Shown: positions 1-5,184 of the stretch, piece after piece
How positions within the stretch are numbered: the stretch's first letter is position 1
How the letters are laid out: each line of letters opens with the position of its first letter
Source: Alcaligenaceae bacterium
GTDB taxonomy: Bacteria; Pseudomonadota; Gammaproteobacteria; Burkholderiales; Burkholderiaceae_B
Direction of reading: 5' to 3'
Length of the DNA: 5,219 nucleotides
Assembly: GCA_029265335.1 (NCBI GenBank)
Contig: JAJUJN010000177.1
Span: forward strand, 1-5,219
Position numbers and translations under genes: made by a program
Notes under the pieces: generated by a model
Databases searched by the model: none
What the model saw: only the letters and a program-made list of their open reading frames with translations
Told to the model about the DNA's origin: nothing

Positions 1-649
1 CTCTTTCCGCTTCCAAATGCGGTTTGACGGCGGCAAGACTGCTGACGCCAGAGTCCACCATCCCCGCTGCAAGATCGTTGGCGGCCCGCGAGCCACCCTT
101 GTAGGGCACATGCAGTAAATCGAGACCGGCTTCTTGCGACAGTCTCTCCATGGCCAAGTGATGAAGAGAGCCTACTCCCGTGGATGCGTAGCTGACTTCG
201 CCGGGTTTGGCTCTAGCCTCGGTGATCAAGTCAGACACCGACTGCAGTTCGCTCTCGATCGGCACCGCCAAAGTCAGGCCACTTCGCGACACTCCTGCGA
301 CCGGAGAAAAGCTTTCGACCGGGTGGTAAGAGGATTCGCCCACGGCCAGGGGCGCGGTGATCATCGCGGTCCCGGCAAAAAGGAGCGTATTGCCATCGGG
401 CGCTGACCGTGCCACCGCATCAGCGGCAATCATGCTCGACGCTCCAGGACGATTCTCCACGATCACCGGGCGATCGAGAGTGGAAGAGATTTCTTGTGCG
501 ACAAGCCGAGCCGCGGTGTCGACGCCGCCGCCCGCTGAAAAGCCAACCAGCAGTTTCACCGGCGTATCTGACGCAGCTTGCGCTGCACCAGTGGCCCCAA
601 ATCCGCAAATTGCCAAGCTTACTAACGTGCGCGTTCTGGCTTTCAGCAT
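1..649 (-). CDS. Bug/TctC-family tripartite tricarboxylate transporter substrate-binding protein (3' end cut by window edge)
   Basis: Translating the minus strand from the ATG at 649 gives 216 uninterrupted residues running off the left edge; full-length family members are about 320 residues, so roughly two thirds is present. Residues 1-25 form a Sec-type signal peptide (KARTR n-region, hydrophobic core, AQA cleavage site before ASDTP). The mature part has the Bug hallmarks in order: VKLLVGFSAGGGVDTAARL (31-49), PVIVENRPGA (61-70), APDGNTLLF (83-91), KPGEVSYASTGVGS (148-161) and LLHVPYKGG (178-186). A GGAG Shine-Dalgarno lies 5-6 bases before the ATG, which supports this start. Family proteins bind small carboxylates or related compounds in the periplasm and deliver them to the TctA/TctB membrane proteins, or act as orphan receptors; no TctA/TctB gene is in view. 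The gene has the same orientation as the dehydrogenase operon upstream but is separated from it by 250 bp and a probable terminator, so it is probably its own unit. The ligand is unknown. Confidence 0.92.
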   Translation of the reverse strand, partial: MLKARTRTLVSLAICGFGATGAAQAASDTPVKLLVGFSAGGGVDTAARLVAQEISSTLDRPVIVENRPGASSMIAADAVARSAPDGNTLLFAGTAMITAPLAVGESSYHPVESFSPVAGVSRSGLTLAVPIESELQSVSDLITEARAKPGEVSYASTGVGSLHHLAMERLSQEAGLDLLHVPYKGGSRAANDLAAGMVDSGVSSLAAVKPHLEAER

Positions 650-720
650 CTGATCTCCATCCTTGGTTTCTCGTTTCTGAACGAAAGCGGTAAGGCTTTC
701 CATCGTGAATTCGAATGAAG

Positions 721-743
721 ATGCTCTCACATCTCGAGAGTAT
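721..743. promoter_or_regulatory. Candidate operator dyad upstream of the Bug gene
   Basis: ATGCTCTC (721-728) and GAGAGTAT (736-743) form an inverted repeat matching at 7 of 8 positions, separated by 7 bases. The centre also contains the perfect 8-bp palindrome TCTCGAGA (732-739). The size and place suit a dimeric transcription factor, and Bug genes are often controlled by a regulator, but no regulator gene is in view. It could be chance. Confidence 0.3.
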
Positions 744-776
744 TACTATTCATGGAACTCCCAATAGCGCTTTCTG

Positions 777-808
777 AGGAAAGGCTCGTGAGGAGGTGCG
801 AGTTTCCT
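777..808 (-). other. Imperfect hairpin in the possible Bug 5' leader, loop carrying CCTCC
   Basis: AGGAAA (777-782) pairs with TTTCCT (803-808), and CTCG (785-788) with CGAG (799-802), leaving a 2-nt bulge and a 10-nt loop. Read on the minus strand the loop is CACCTCCTCA, complementary to Shine-Dalgarno sequences. It would be in the Bug transcript only if that transcript starts beyond 808, which I cannot show. Confidence 0.22.
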
Positions 809-862
809 GGAGAATTTCAGGCACCGAGCTGCTCGCCCTAGGCGTGGGTTTGGGCAGAACCG

Positions 863-890
863 AAAAATCGCCGACGAGAGGTTCCGGCGA
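863..890 (-). terminator. Probable intrinsic terminator of the GMC dehydrogenase operon
   Basis: Read on the minus strand, TCGCCG (890-885) pairs perfectly with CGGCGA (873-868) across an 11-nt loop and is followed directly by five T (867-863). It starts 9 bp past the TGA of the flavoprotein gene, where an operon terminator is expected. The stem is short and the loop large, so termination may be incomplete. Confidence 0.55.
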
Positions 891-899
891 ATAACGGTC

Positions 900-2522
900 T
901 CAAACCCCGGTCATTTGCGCATGAATAGCTTCGGCGGCTCTGAGGGCGAGGGCGGCGATGGTGAGGGTGGGATTGGCGGTTCCGCCGGTTGGGAAAGCGC
1001 CGCCGCCCACGATGAAGAGGTTGGGGTGGTCGTGGCTGCGCAGGCTGGCGTCGACCACCGAGTGTTTGGGGTCGTGGCCCATGCGTGTGGTGCCCAGGAT
1101 GTGGCCGGCACCAAAGAATTCATTGGCGTGGTGCCACTCGCTCACGCCGATGCGCCGAAAAATGTCGTCGTGAGTGTCACGCGCCACGGCGAAAGCCTCG
1201 CTCACGTAAGGCTCCACCTGATAATGAATGCGCGGGCGGGGAACGCCGTAAACATCGGTGAGTTCCGGGTCGAGAGTGACACGGTTGTGAGCGTGAGGCT
1301 CTTGCTCGGTGAGGGCGGCAATCCGAAGTTCTCGAGAAGTTCGTTCGGCCAACCGGTGATCGAGTTCTACGCCATGCCAACCGTCCTGAATCAGAGTTTC
1401 CACGGTGCTGTACGGGGCACCGATGGGCCACGACCAGCCGTCGTTGCCGATTTCCAGGCGGAGCGCGCTGCGTTCGCGCCGAAATTCTCCTTCGCGCAGG
1501 TTCTCGATGCCCGACGTGGAGTTGGGTCCACGGTAGGGGTAGAGCGCTTCGTGGGTGAGGGCCCACGAGAGTTGAACGGGGTGGTCCATGAGGTTGCGGC
1601 CCACTTGATCCGAACCATTGGCCAAACCCTGAGGGTAACGGTCGCTGCGTGAATTCAGCAGCAGGCGCGGGGTTTCGATGGCATTGCAAGCGAGCACCAC
1701 CAAGCCGGCTTTCACTTGCCCCTCGCTGCCGTCCCACCGCCGATAGGTAACGGTGGTGATCCGGCCGTTCTCGTCCGCGCCCAGCCGTACCGCCGTACTT
1801 TGTGCCAATAATTGTGCGCCTGCGGCTTCGGCACGTTTGAGGTGTACACCGGCATCATACTTGGCGCCGATGGGGCACACCGGAATGCAGCTGGCGTTGC
1901 CACAGCAGGCCGGGCGTTGCTGACGGAATTCGGAGTTGCGCGCTTGAGGAGTCGTCCGCACTTGGTAGGGCGAATCGCGCAAGGCCTCGGCCACCACTCG
2001 GTCGAGATAGCTGGCCGGAATCTCCGGCATGGGGTAGCCGCCCGATCGAGGCGAACCAAGGTCGTGATCGTTATTGCCGGCTATGCCGAGCTCATGTTCG
2101 GCCGCTAAGTACCAGGGCTCCAAAGTGTTGTAGCTGATGGGCCAATCCACCGAGCGACCATAAGTGGTACGCATGCTGAAATCCGTGGGCAGCAAACGTG
2201 GGCAAGAGCCCAGCCAGTGCCAGGTGGTACCACCCGCAACTTTCAGGTACGTGCTTTTGAAGGTCTCCGGCCCTGCCTGCACCAGCCAATTGTTGGGATC
2301 GTGGCTCAGCGGGAACATGGCTTGAGGTACCACCGGGTAGCCGCTTTCCGGCGTTTTGATCATGGCGTCTTGGAATAAGCGCACGGCTTGACCACGATCC
2401 ACCGGTGCGCCGGCTTCCAGAATCAGCACCCGCGCGCCCCGTTCCGCCAAGCGACTCGCAATCAACGAACCGGCCACACCGGAGCCCACCACTACCACCT
2501 CGGGGGTGAGAATGTCATTCAT
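900..2522 (-). CDS. GMC-family FAD-dependent dehydrogenase, large (catalytic) subunit of a sorbitol/fructose/glucose/gluconate dehydrogenase-type complex
   Basis: The protein has 540 residues, the normal length for catalytic subunits of bacterial membrane-linked FAD glucose, fructose and gluconate dehydrogenases. Visible are the Rossmann FAD motif GSGVAG (13-18) with acidic E36 ending the second strand, the GMC segment VAGGTTWHWLGSCPRL (95-110), and a C-terminal GMC domain with GAGHILGTTRMG (471-482), where H474 is the likely catalytic base, VGGGAFPTGG (505-514) and TANPTL with N517 (515-520). C206, C207, C212 and C216 form a CC-x4-C-x3-C cluster with the spacing known from FAD glucose dehydrogenase, where three Cys bind a [3Fe-4S] cluster and one bonds to the small subunit. 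There is no signal peptide, so export must be by hitch-hiking on the Tat-exported partner encoded 11 bp upstream. The TGAGGA ribosome site overlaps the partner's stop codon, suggesting coupled translation. It should act in the periplasm; the substrate is unresolved. No cytochrome subunit gene follows. Confidence 0.95.
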   Translation of the reverse strand: MNDILTPEVVVVGSGVAGSLIASRLAERGARVLILEAGAPVDRGQAVRLFQDAMIKTPESGYPVVPQAMFPLSHDPNNWLVQAGPETFKSTYLKVAGGTTWHWLGSCPRLLPTDFSMRTTYGRSVDWPISYNTLEPWYLAAEHELGIAGNNDHDLGSPRSGGYPMPEIPASYLDRVVAEALRDSPYQVRTTPQARNSEFRQQRPACCGNASCIPVCPIGAKYDAGVHLKRAEAAGAQLLAQSTAVRLGADENGRITTVTYRRWDGSEGQVKAGLVVLACNAIETPRLLLNSRSDRYPQGLANGSDQVGRNLMDHPVQLSWALTHEALYPYRGPNSTSGIENLREGEFRRERSALRLEIGNDGWSWPIGAPYSTVETLIQDGWHGVELDHRLAERTSRELRIAALTEQEPHAHNRVTLDPELTDVYGVPRPRIHYQVEPYVSEAFAVARDTHDDIFRRIGVSEWHHANEFFGAGHILGTTRMGHDPKHSVVDASLRSHDHPNLFIVGGGAFPTGGTANPTLTIAALALRAAEAIHAQMTGV

Positions 2523-2533
2523 CGTGGCAATCC

Positions 2534-2962
2534 TCAGGCTTGGGGCGGCAGCGCCCAGGCGCCGGTGGCGCCACCGCAGGTAGCCGGGGCATGCAGAAAG
2601 TGGGCCGCGCTCCAGGCCAGGGGAGCGGCGCCAGCAACACGTTGCGGCCCTGTGGGCAGTTGCACCACACCGGTGTACCAGGCCGCCAGCAACTCGCGCC
2701 CCAGCGGCGTGTCCGCAGCCTCGTTGGCGGGCAATTGGGCAAGCTCGGGGAGTTGGCGGGCCGATGGCAAAGTAGAAAGCGCGGCGAACAGCGCATTCGC
2801 CGCTTTGTTGTTCAGGGAGGATGGTGTCCGCCCAGTGAGCTTCGCCGAAAGCTGCACAAAATCGGCGAGCTCAAAGCTGCTGGGTGCTGTGGCCCAAGCC
2901 AGAGGAAGGCCCGCCACGGTGGAAGCCAAGCCTGCGATCAAGACCGTTCGACGCTGCACCAT
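2534..2962 (-). CDS. Small (hitch-hiker) subunit of FAD-dependent sugar/alcohol dehydrogenase, FAD-SLDH / sorbitol dehydrogenase family, Tat-exported
   Basis: This 142-residue protein matches the small-subunit family (Pfam 'membrane bound FAD containing D-sorbitol dehydrogenase'). It begins with a twin-arginine signal, QRRTVLIAGL (3-12), with likely cleavage after AWA (22-24). The conserved C-terminal part is LLAAWYTGVV (91-100), an LAWSAAHFL helix (115-123), then TCGG (128-131) and GAWALPP (134-140). C129 is the only cysteine; in the Burkholderia glucose dehydrogenase, as I recall, the matching Cys is disulfide-bonded to the catalytic subunit. The role is to carry the folded flavoprotein through Tat and stabilise it. 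The ATG at 2962 is the only plausible start: an in-frame TGA lies 30 bases upstream with no ATG, GTG or TTG between, and it places the twin arginine at residues 4-5. The Shine-Dalgarno is weak. It is the first gene of a two-gene operon with the GMC subunit and somewhat shorter than well-known relatives (about 170 residues). Confidence 0.9.
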   Translation of the reverse strand: MVQRRTVLIAGLASTVAGLPLAWATAPSSFELADFVQLSAKLTGRTPSSLNNKAANALFAALSTLPSARQLPELAQLPANEAADTPLGRELLAAWYTGVVQLPTGPQRVAGAAPLAWSAAHFLHAPATCGGATGAWALPPQA

Positions 2963-3023
2963 GGCGAGCCCCAGAAATTTGTGCGCACATCATATCGGGG
3001 CAGGGTCAAGAAGTCACTCATTT

Positions 3024-3033
3024 CTCTATAGAG
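3024..3033. promoter_or_regulatory. Perfect 10-bp palindrome, candidate operator
   Basis: CTCTATAGAG is a perfect palindrome. Its end is 14 bp before the TATAAT box, so it covers the place where the -35 element of the plus-strand promoter should be. No good TTGACA-like hexamer is present there, which suggests a regulator-dependent promoter. Position makes it a candidate shared operator for both divergent units; this is inference. Confidence 0.3.
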
Positions 3034-3047
3034 GTAATCGCGATGCA

Positions 3048-3053
3048 TATAAT
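3048..3053 (+). promoter_or_regulatory. Consensus -10 box (TATAAT) for the D-2-hydroxyacid dehydrogenase gene
   Basis: The hexamer is a perfect match to the sigma-70 -10 consensus and is followed by an untranslated stretch of about 120 bases before the ATG at 3179. No recognisable -35 lies 16-18 bp upstream, and the extended -10 TG is one base out of place, so activity may need an activator. Confidence 0.4.
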
Positions 3054-3092
3054 GAGCCGCCTCGCGTCACAGACACAAAAACCCATAGCAAG

Positions 3093-3182
3093 ATGAGAGA
3101 ACAAACGATCTTGAGCTGCCTGGCTACGGCTACGGCAATCGCCACCATGGCGCCCGCTGCCAACGAGGTGTTGGAACCATGA
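3093..3182 (+). CDS. Possible 29-codon leader ORF overlapping the next gene by ATGA
   Basis: ATG at 3093 opens a 29-residue frame whose TGA (3180-3182) overlaps the ATG of the FAD-linked dehydrogenase (ATGA). The peptide begins MREQTILSCL and continues as a hydrophobic, Ala/Thr-rich stretch ending APAANEVLEP, loosely like a signal peptide. The stop/start overlap is typical of translational coupling, but no good Shine-Dalgarno precedes the ATG (only GCAAG), and the main gene has its own GAGGTG site inside this ORF. It may be a real leader peptide or a chance frame; I do not recognise it. Confidence 0.2.
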   Translation: MREQTILSCLATATAIATMAPAANEVLEP

Positions 3183-4615
3183 CTCAAAGCGCCGATCTGG
3201 AGGATTTCTTGGCCGCCCTGCGCGACATCGTGGGACGCCAAGCCTGTCTCACCTCGGCAGACGCCATGGCGCCGTATCTGGTGGAAGAGCGCCGACTCTT
3301 TCAGGGTGAGGCTGCGGCCGTTGTGCGACCCGCCAACACCGAAGAAGTGTCGCGCGTTCTCGCTTTGTGCTCCGAACATGGAGTGGCTGTTGTGCCCCAA
3401 GGTGGCAACACCGGCGCTTGCGGTGGGGGCGTACCGTTATCACGCCGCGCCATTGTTCTTGCCACTGAACGCATGGATAGAATCCGAGCGATCGACGCAG
3501 ACAACGCCACCATCACGGTTGAGGCAGGCTGCATTTTGGCCAACTTGCAGGCGGCGGCGCGCGAGGCGGGTTTTCTGTTTCCGCTCTCGCTGGGCGGCGA
3601 GGGCAGCTGCCGCATCGGTGGCAATCTCTCCACCAATGCGGGAGGGATCAACGTGCTCCATTACGGAAACGCGCGCGAACTCATGTTGGGGCTGGAGGTG
3701 GTGCTGCCCGATGGCCGAGTGTGGAACGGCCTGCGGGGGCTGCGCAAAGACAACACCGGTTATGCGCTCAAGCACCTGTTCGTGGGCGCCGAGGGCACCC
3801 TCGGAGTGATCACCGCTGCAACCCTCAAACTATTTCCACTGCCACGCGATCGCCAAACCGCGTTTGTTGCCGTGCCCAGCCCGCAAGCGGCCATCGAATT
3901 ATTGGCCCACGCGCGCGACGTCAGCGGTGACAGCGTCACGGCATTCGAACTCTTGCCGCGCATCGGCCTCGACCTCGGCTTCAAGAATATGGGAGGGCGC
4001 GACCCCTTGCAGCAGGTGTACTCCTGGTATGCCTTGATCGAATTATCTTCCGCTCGCCCCAGGGGGCTGCGCGAGGTTTTCGAAGAGATTCTGGAAGCCG
4101 GCCTGGAAAGTGGCATGGTACTGGATGCCGCGATTGCCGAAACTGAAGAGCAACGACGTGAGCTGTGGCGACTGCGAGAGATCACGGCTGGCGGACACCA
4201 GCATCAAGAAGGCGGCCTCATCAAACACGACATCTCGGTGCCGGTGAGTGCCATTCCCGCCATGATCGAACGGGGTACCGCAGCCGTGCTGGAGCGGCTT
4301 CCCGGCACCCGAGTCATCGCGTTTGGCCATGCTGGCGACGGCAATCTTCATTTCAATCTGGTGCAACCCGTGGGCCACGAGGCGCAAGCCTTCTTTGACT
4401 TGCGCGACACCATGAACCGTATCGTGCACGATATCGTGCATGAACTCGACGGCAGTATCTCGGCAGAACACGGCATCGGACTACTCAAGATCGACGAAAT
4501 GACGCGCTATAAAACTCCCCTCGAACTGGAGTTGATGCATCGTATCAGGCAGGCTATCGACCCTGCCAACATCATGAATCCCGGCAAGGTGTTGCCGCCT
4601 CTTCGTTCGCGCTGA
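3179..4615 (+). CDS. FAD-linked D-2-hydroxyacid dehydrogenase (GlcD / D-lactate / D-2-hydroxyglutarate dehydrogenase family)
   Basis: The 478-residue protein has the full two-domain family layout. The N-terminal FAD-binding type-4 (PCMH) domain contains VVRPANTEEVSRVL (48-61), PQGGNTGACGGGVP (73-86), GGNLSTNAGG (147-156), LRKDNTGY (188-195) and GAEGTLGVIT (203-212). The C-terminal FAD-oxidase domain contains WRLRE (330-334), FGHAGDGNLHFN (382-393), SISAEHGIG (426-434) and IMNPGKVLP (465-473). H384, H391 and E430 align with the metal ligands described for human D2HGDH, and H431 with its catalytic His, so a Zn-dependent D-2-hydroxyacid oxidation passing electrons to a carrier is expected. No signal peptide is seen, so it is cytoplasmic or peripheral to the membrane. 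The start is supported by GAGGTG 8 bases upstream and by the N-terminus matching the family. The exact substrate (D-lactate, glycolate, D-2-hydroxyglutarate or a sugar acid) cannot be decided. It is divergent from the GMC dehydrogenase operon, with no GlcE/GlcF-type partner in view. Confidence 0.95.
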   Translation: MTQSADLEDFLAALRDIVGRQACLTSADAMAPYLVEERRLFQGEAAAVVRPANTEEVSRVLALCSEHGVAVVPQGGNTGACGGGVPLSRRAIVLATERMDRIRAIDADNATITVEAGCILANLQAAAREAGFLFPLSLGGEGSCRIGGNLSTNAGGINVLHYGNARELMLGLEVVLPDGRVWNGLRGLRKDNTGYALKHLFVGAEGTLGVITAATLKLFPLPRDRQTAFVAVPSPQAAIELLAHARDVSGDSVTAFELLPRIGLDLGFKNMGGRDPLQQVYSWYALIELSSARPRGLREVFEEILEAGLESGMVLDAAIAETEEQRRELWRLREITAGGHQHQEGGLIKHDISVPVSAIPAMIERGTAAVLERLPGTRVIAFGHAGDGNLHFNLVQPVGHEAQAFFDLRDTMNRIVHDIVHELDGSISAEHGIGLLKIDEMTRYKTPLELELMHRIRQAIDPANIMNPGKVLPPLRSR

Positions 4616-4641
4616 GGGCGGAGCGGGAGCATTGGCGTTTC

Positions 4642-4690
4642 ACGAGTGATACAGGGGTTCGTCTCCCCTAGGGGACGACACTCGTTCCCC
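4642..4690. terminator. Overlapping hairpins between convergent genes, possible bidirectional terminator
   Basis: Several pairings compete: ACGAGTG (4642-4648) with CACTCGT (4679-4685); AGGGG (4653-4657) with CCCCT (4665-4669); the palindrome TCCCCTAGGGGA (4664-4675); and GGGGACGA (4671-4678) with TCGTTCCCC (4682-4690), with a 3-nt loop and one bulged T. The position between two convergent genes fits a terminator, but there is no T tract on either strand, so it is not a standard intrinsic terminator. Confidence 0.4.
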
Positions 4691-4715
4691 GAGGCTCAGA
4701 GCGATCCTATCGGCG

Positions 4716-5024
4716 TTACGGGGCCTGCACTTCCAAAAATTCCTCCTCTCGACGATCCCCGTAGGGCGATTTGTCCACCTCGAAGCCCGACCACAGCTCA
4801 CGCAGCGTGGTTTTGAAATCTTCGGGGATGGCTTCGTACACTTCCAGCCAAGTGAGGGTTTCACCATCGCTGCTGCGTCGATAGAGCAGGCGGCCGCGAA
4901 CGGTCGTGGCATTTTCCACGTGTTGCAAAAACGCCTGGAGCTCGGGGCGAAATTTTTCCGCCTGGTTCGGGCTGCGGTAGTAGATATAGAGCACGCCAGA
5001 AGAGGGTTTGGGAGAAGGTGTCAT
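4716..5024 (-). CDS. Small protein resembling DUF4936 family, function unknown
   Basis: The 102-residue product has no signal peptide or membrane segment. The pattern VLYIYYRS (11-18), then a helix, then RGRLLYRRSSDGETLTWLEVYE (43-64, with the key TWLEVYE), then a second helix (residues 67-80) and a short C-terminal tail agrees with my recollection of the DUF4936 family, small soluble proteins of about 100 residues in betaproteobacteria. The alternating beta-alpha-beta-beta-alpha arrangement suggests a ferredoxin-like, possibly dimeric alpha/beta fold; that is inference. The ATG at 5024 has no Shine-Dalgarno; with a -10-like TATAGG at 5034-5039 the mRNA could be nearly leaderless. The only other in-frame start nearby, a GTG at codon 11, also lacks a ribosome site and would cut into the first strand. 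The gene is convergent with the FAD-linked dehydrogenase and probably not functionally linked to it. Confidence 0.75.
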   Translation of the reverse strand: MTPSPKPSSGVLYIYYRSPNQAEKFRPELQAFLQHVENATTVRGRLLYRRSSDGETLTWLEVYEAIPEDFKTTLRELWSGFEVDKSPYGDRREEEFLEVQAP

Positions 5025-5033
5025 AGCGGTGGG

Positions 5034-5041
5034 CCTATAGT
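5034..5041. promoter_or_regulatory. Two-way -10-like sequence
   Basis: CCTATAGT reads TATAGG on the minus strand (toward the DUF4936-like gene) and TATAGT, 5 of 6 matches to TATAAT, on the plus strand (toward the candidate RNA). No clear -35 element is present for either direction, so this is weak evidence for divergent promoters. Confidence 0.22.
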
Positions 5042-5043
5042 GC

Positions 5044-5061
5044 GTCGTGGCAGGCCACGAC
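5044..5061. promoter_or_regulatory. Perfect 18-bp dyad (8-bp arms, 2-bp centre)
   Basis: GTCGTGGC-AG-GCCACGAC is a perfect inverted repeat lying 20 bp upstream of the DUF4936-like start codon. Two readings are possible: a dimeric-regulator operator over the spacer/-35 zone of that gene's promoter, or, as RNA on the plus strand, a 7-bp stem with a CAGG tetraloop at the 5' end of the candidate small RNA. Confidence 0.45.
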
Positions 5062-5151
5062 TAGGTGCCGAGCCAAGATCCAAGAATTGTGCAAGTGGCT
5101 CTGAGTGTACGGAAGTTGCCCGCCTGATTGGTTGATCAGGCCTCCCTTAAC

Positions 5152-5184
5152 ATTAGCCAGAGCAAACTCTGGCTAATTTCTTTT
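5152..5184 (+). terminator. Strong intrinsic terminator, plus strand
   Basis: ATTAGCCAGAG (5152-5162) and CTCTGGCTAAT (5167-5177) form a perfect 11-bp stem with the 4-nt loop CAAA, and the T-rich tract TTTCTTTT (5177-5184) begins at the last base of the stem. On the minus strand the hairpin is followed by GTTAAGGG, not by T, so it works in the plus direction only. It is too far from the dehydrogenase gene (with an opposing gene between) to serve it, so it must end a local transcript. Confidence 0.85.

Larger units (their letters stand above)
650..899. other. Intergenic region between the GMC dehydrogenase gene and the Bug gene
   Basis: This 250-bp gap holds no ORF that I would call. It contains a probable terminator for the upstream minus-strand operon (863-890), an imperfect hairpin (777-808) and an inverted repeat (721-743) that lies 72-94 bp before the Bug start codon. 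I could not find a well-spaced -35/-10 pair for the Bug gene. The best -10-like string on the minus strand is TAATAC near 741-746, without a properly spaced -35. Confidence 0.7.
2963..3178. promoter_or_regulatory. Divergent control region between the dehydrogenase operon and the FAD-linked D-2-hydroxyacid dehydrogenase gene
   Basis: This 216-bp gap separates divergently transcribed genes and must hold both promoters. The middle (about 3015-3055) is clearly AT-richer than the surrounding genes. It contains the palindrome at 3024-3033, the -10 box at 3048-3053, and overlapping short palindromes TCGCGA (3038-3043) and ATGCAT (3043-3048). For the minus-strand operon a TATGAT string lies at 2990-2995, about 27 bp before the start codon, without a convincing -35 at the right spacing. 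Confidence 0.6.
5044..5184 (+). ncRNA. Candidate small RNA or leader/attenuator RNA ending in an intrinsic terminator
   Basis: No plus-strand protein gene is visible here, yet the stretch ends in a strong plus-strand terminator. The possible RNA has three stem-loops: the dyad at 5044-5061; GCCTGAT/ATCAGGC (5122-5128 with 5135-5141, 6-nt loop TGGTTG); and the terminator stem (5152-5177). Between the last two lies an unpaired CTCCCTTAAC linker complementary to Shine-Dalgarno sequences, as in many trans-acting small RNAs. The 5' end is a guess. It could instead be the leader of a gene beyond the right edge. I do not recognise it as a known RNA family such as 6S, SRP RNA, tmRNA or RNase P. Confidence 0.35.

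Noticed and set aside
357..693. Overlapping plus-strand frames of about 95 codons near the left end
   Set aside because: They are antisense to the Bug gene, whose signal peptide and motifs make the minus-strand reading certain.
915..1652. 245-codon open frame on the plus strand
   Set aside because: It lies wholly antisense within the GMC flavoprotein gene, is Gly/Val/Ala-rich with no recognisable motif, and is explained by the codon bias of the real gene.
3001..3020. TTGACC on the minus strand as a -35 for the small-subunit operon
   Set aside because: The nearest -10-like box (TATGAT) is only 9 bp away, far too close for a sigma-70 promoter.
3121..3145. Direct repeat of TACGGC near 3125-3136
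   Set aside because: Only two 6-bp copies; likely chance.
2388..3182. 264-codon open frame on the plus strand
   Set aside because: Mostly antisense to the small and large dehydrogenase subunits; low-complexity Ala/Arg/Gly composition and no family resemblance. Only its last 29 codons, in the gap, were kept as a low-confidence leader frame.
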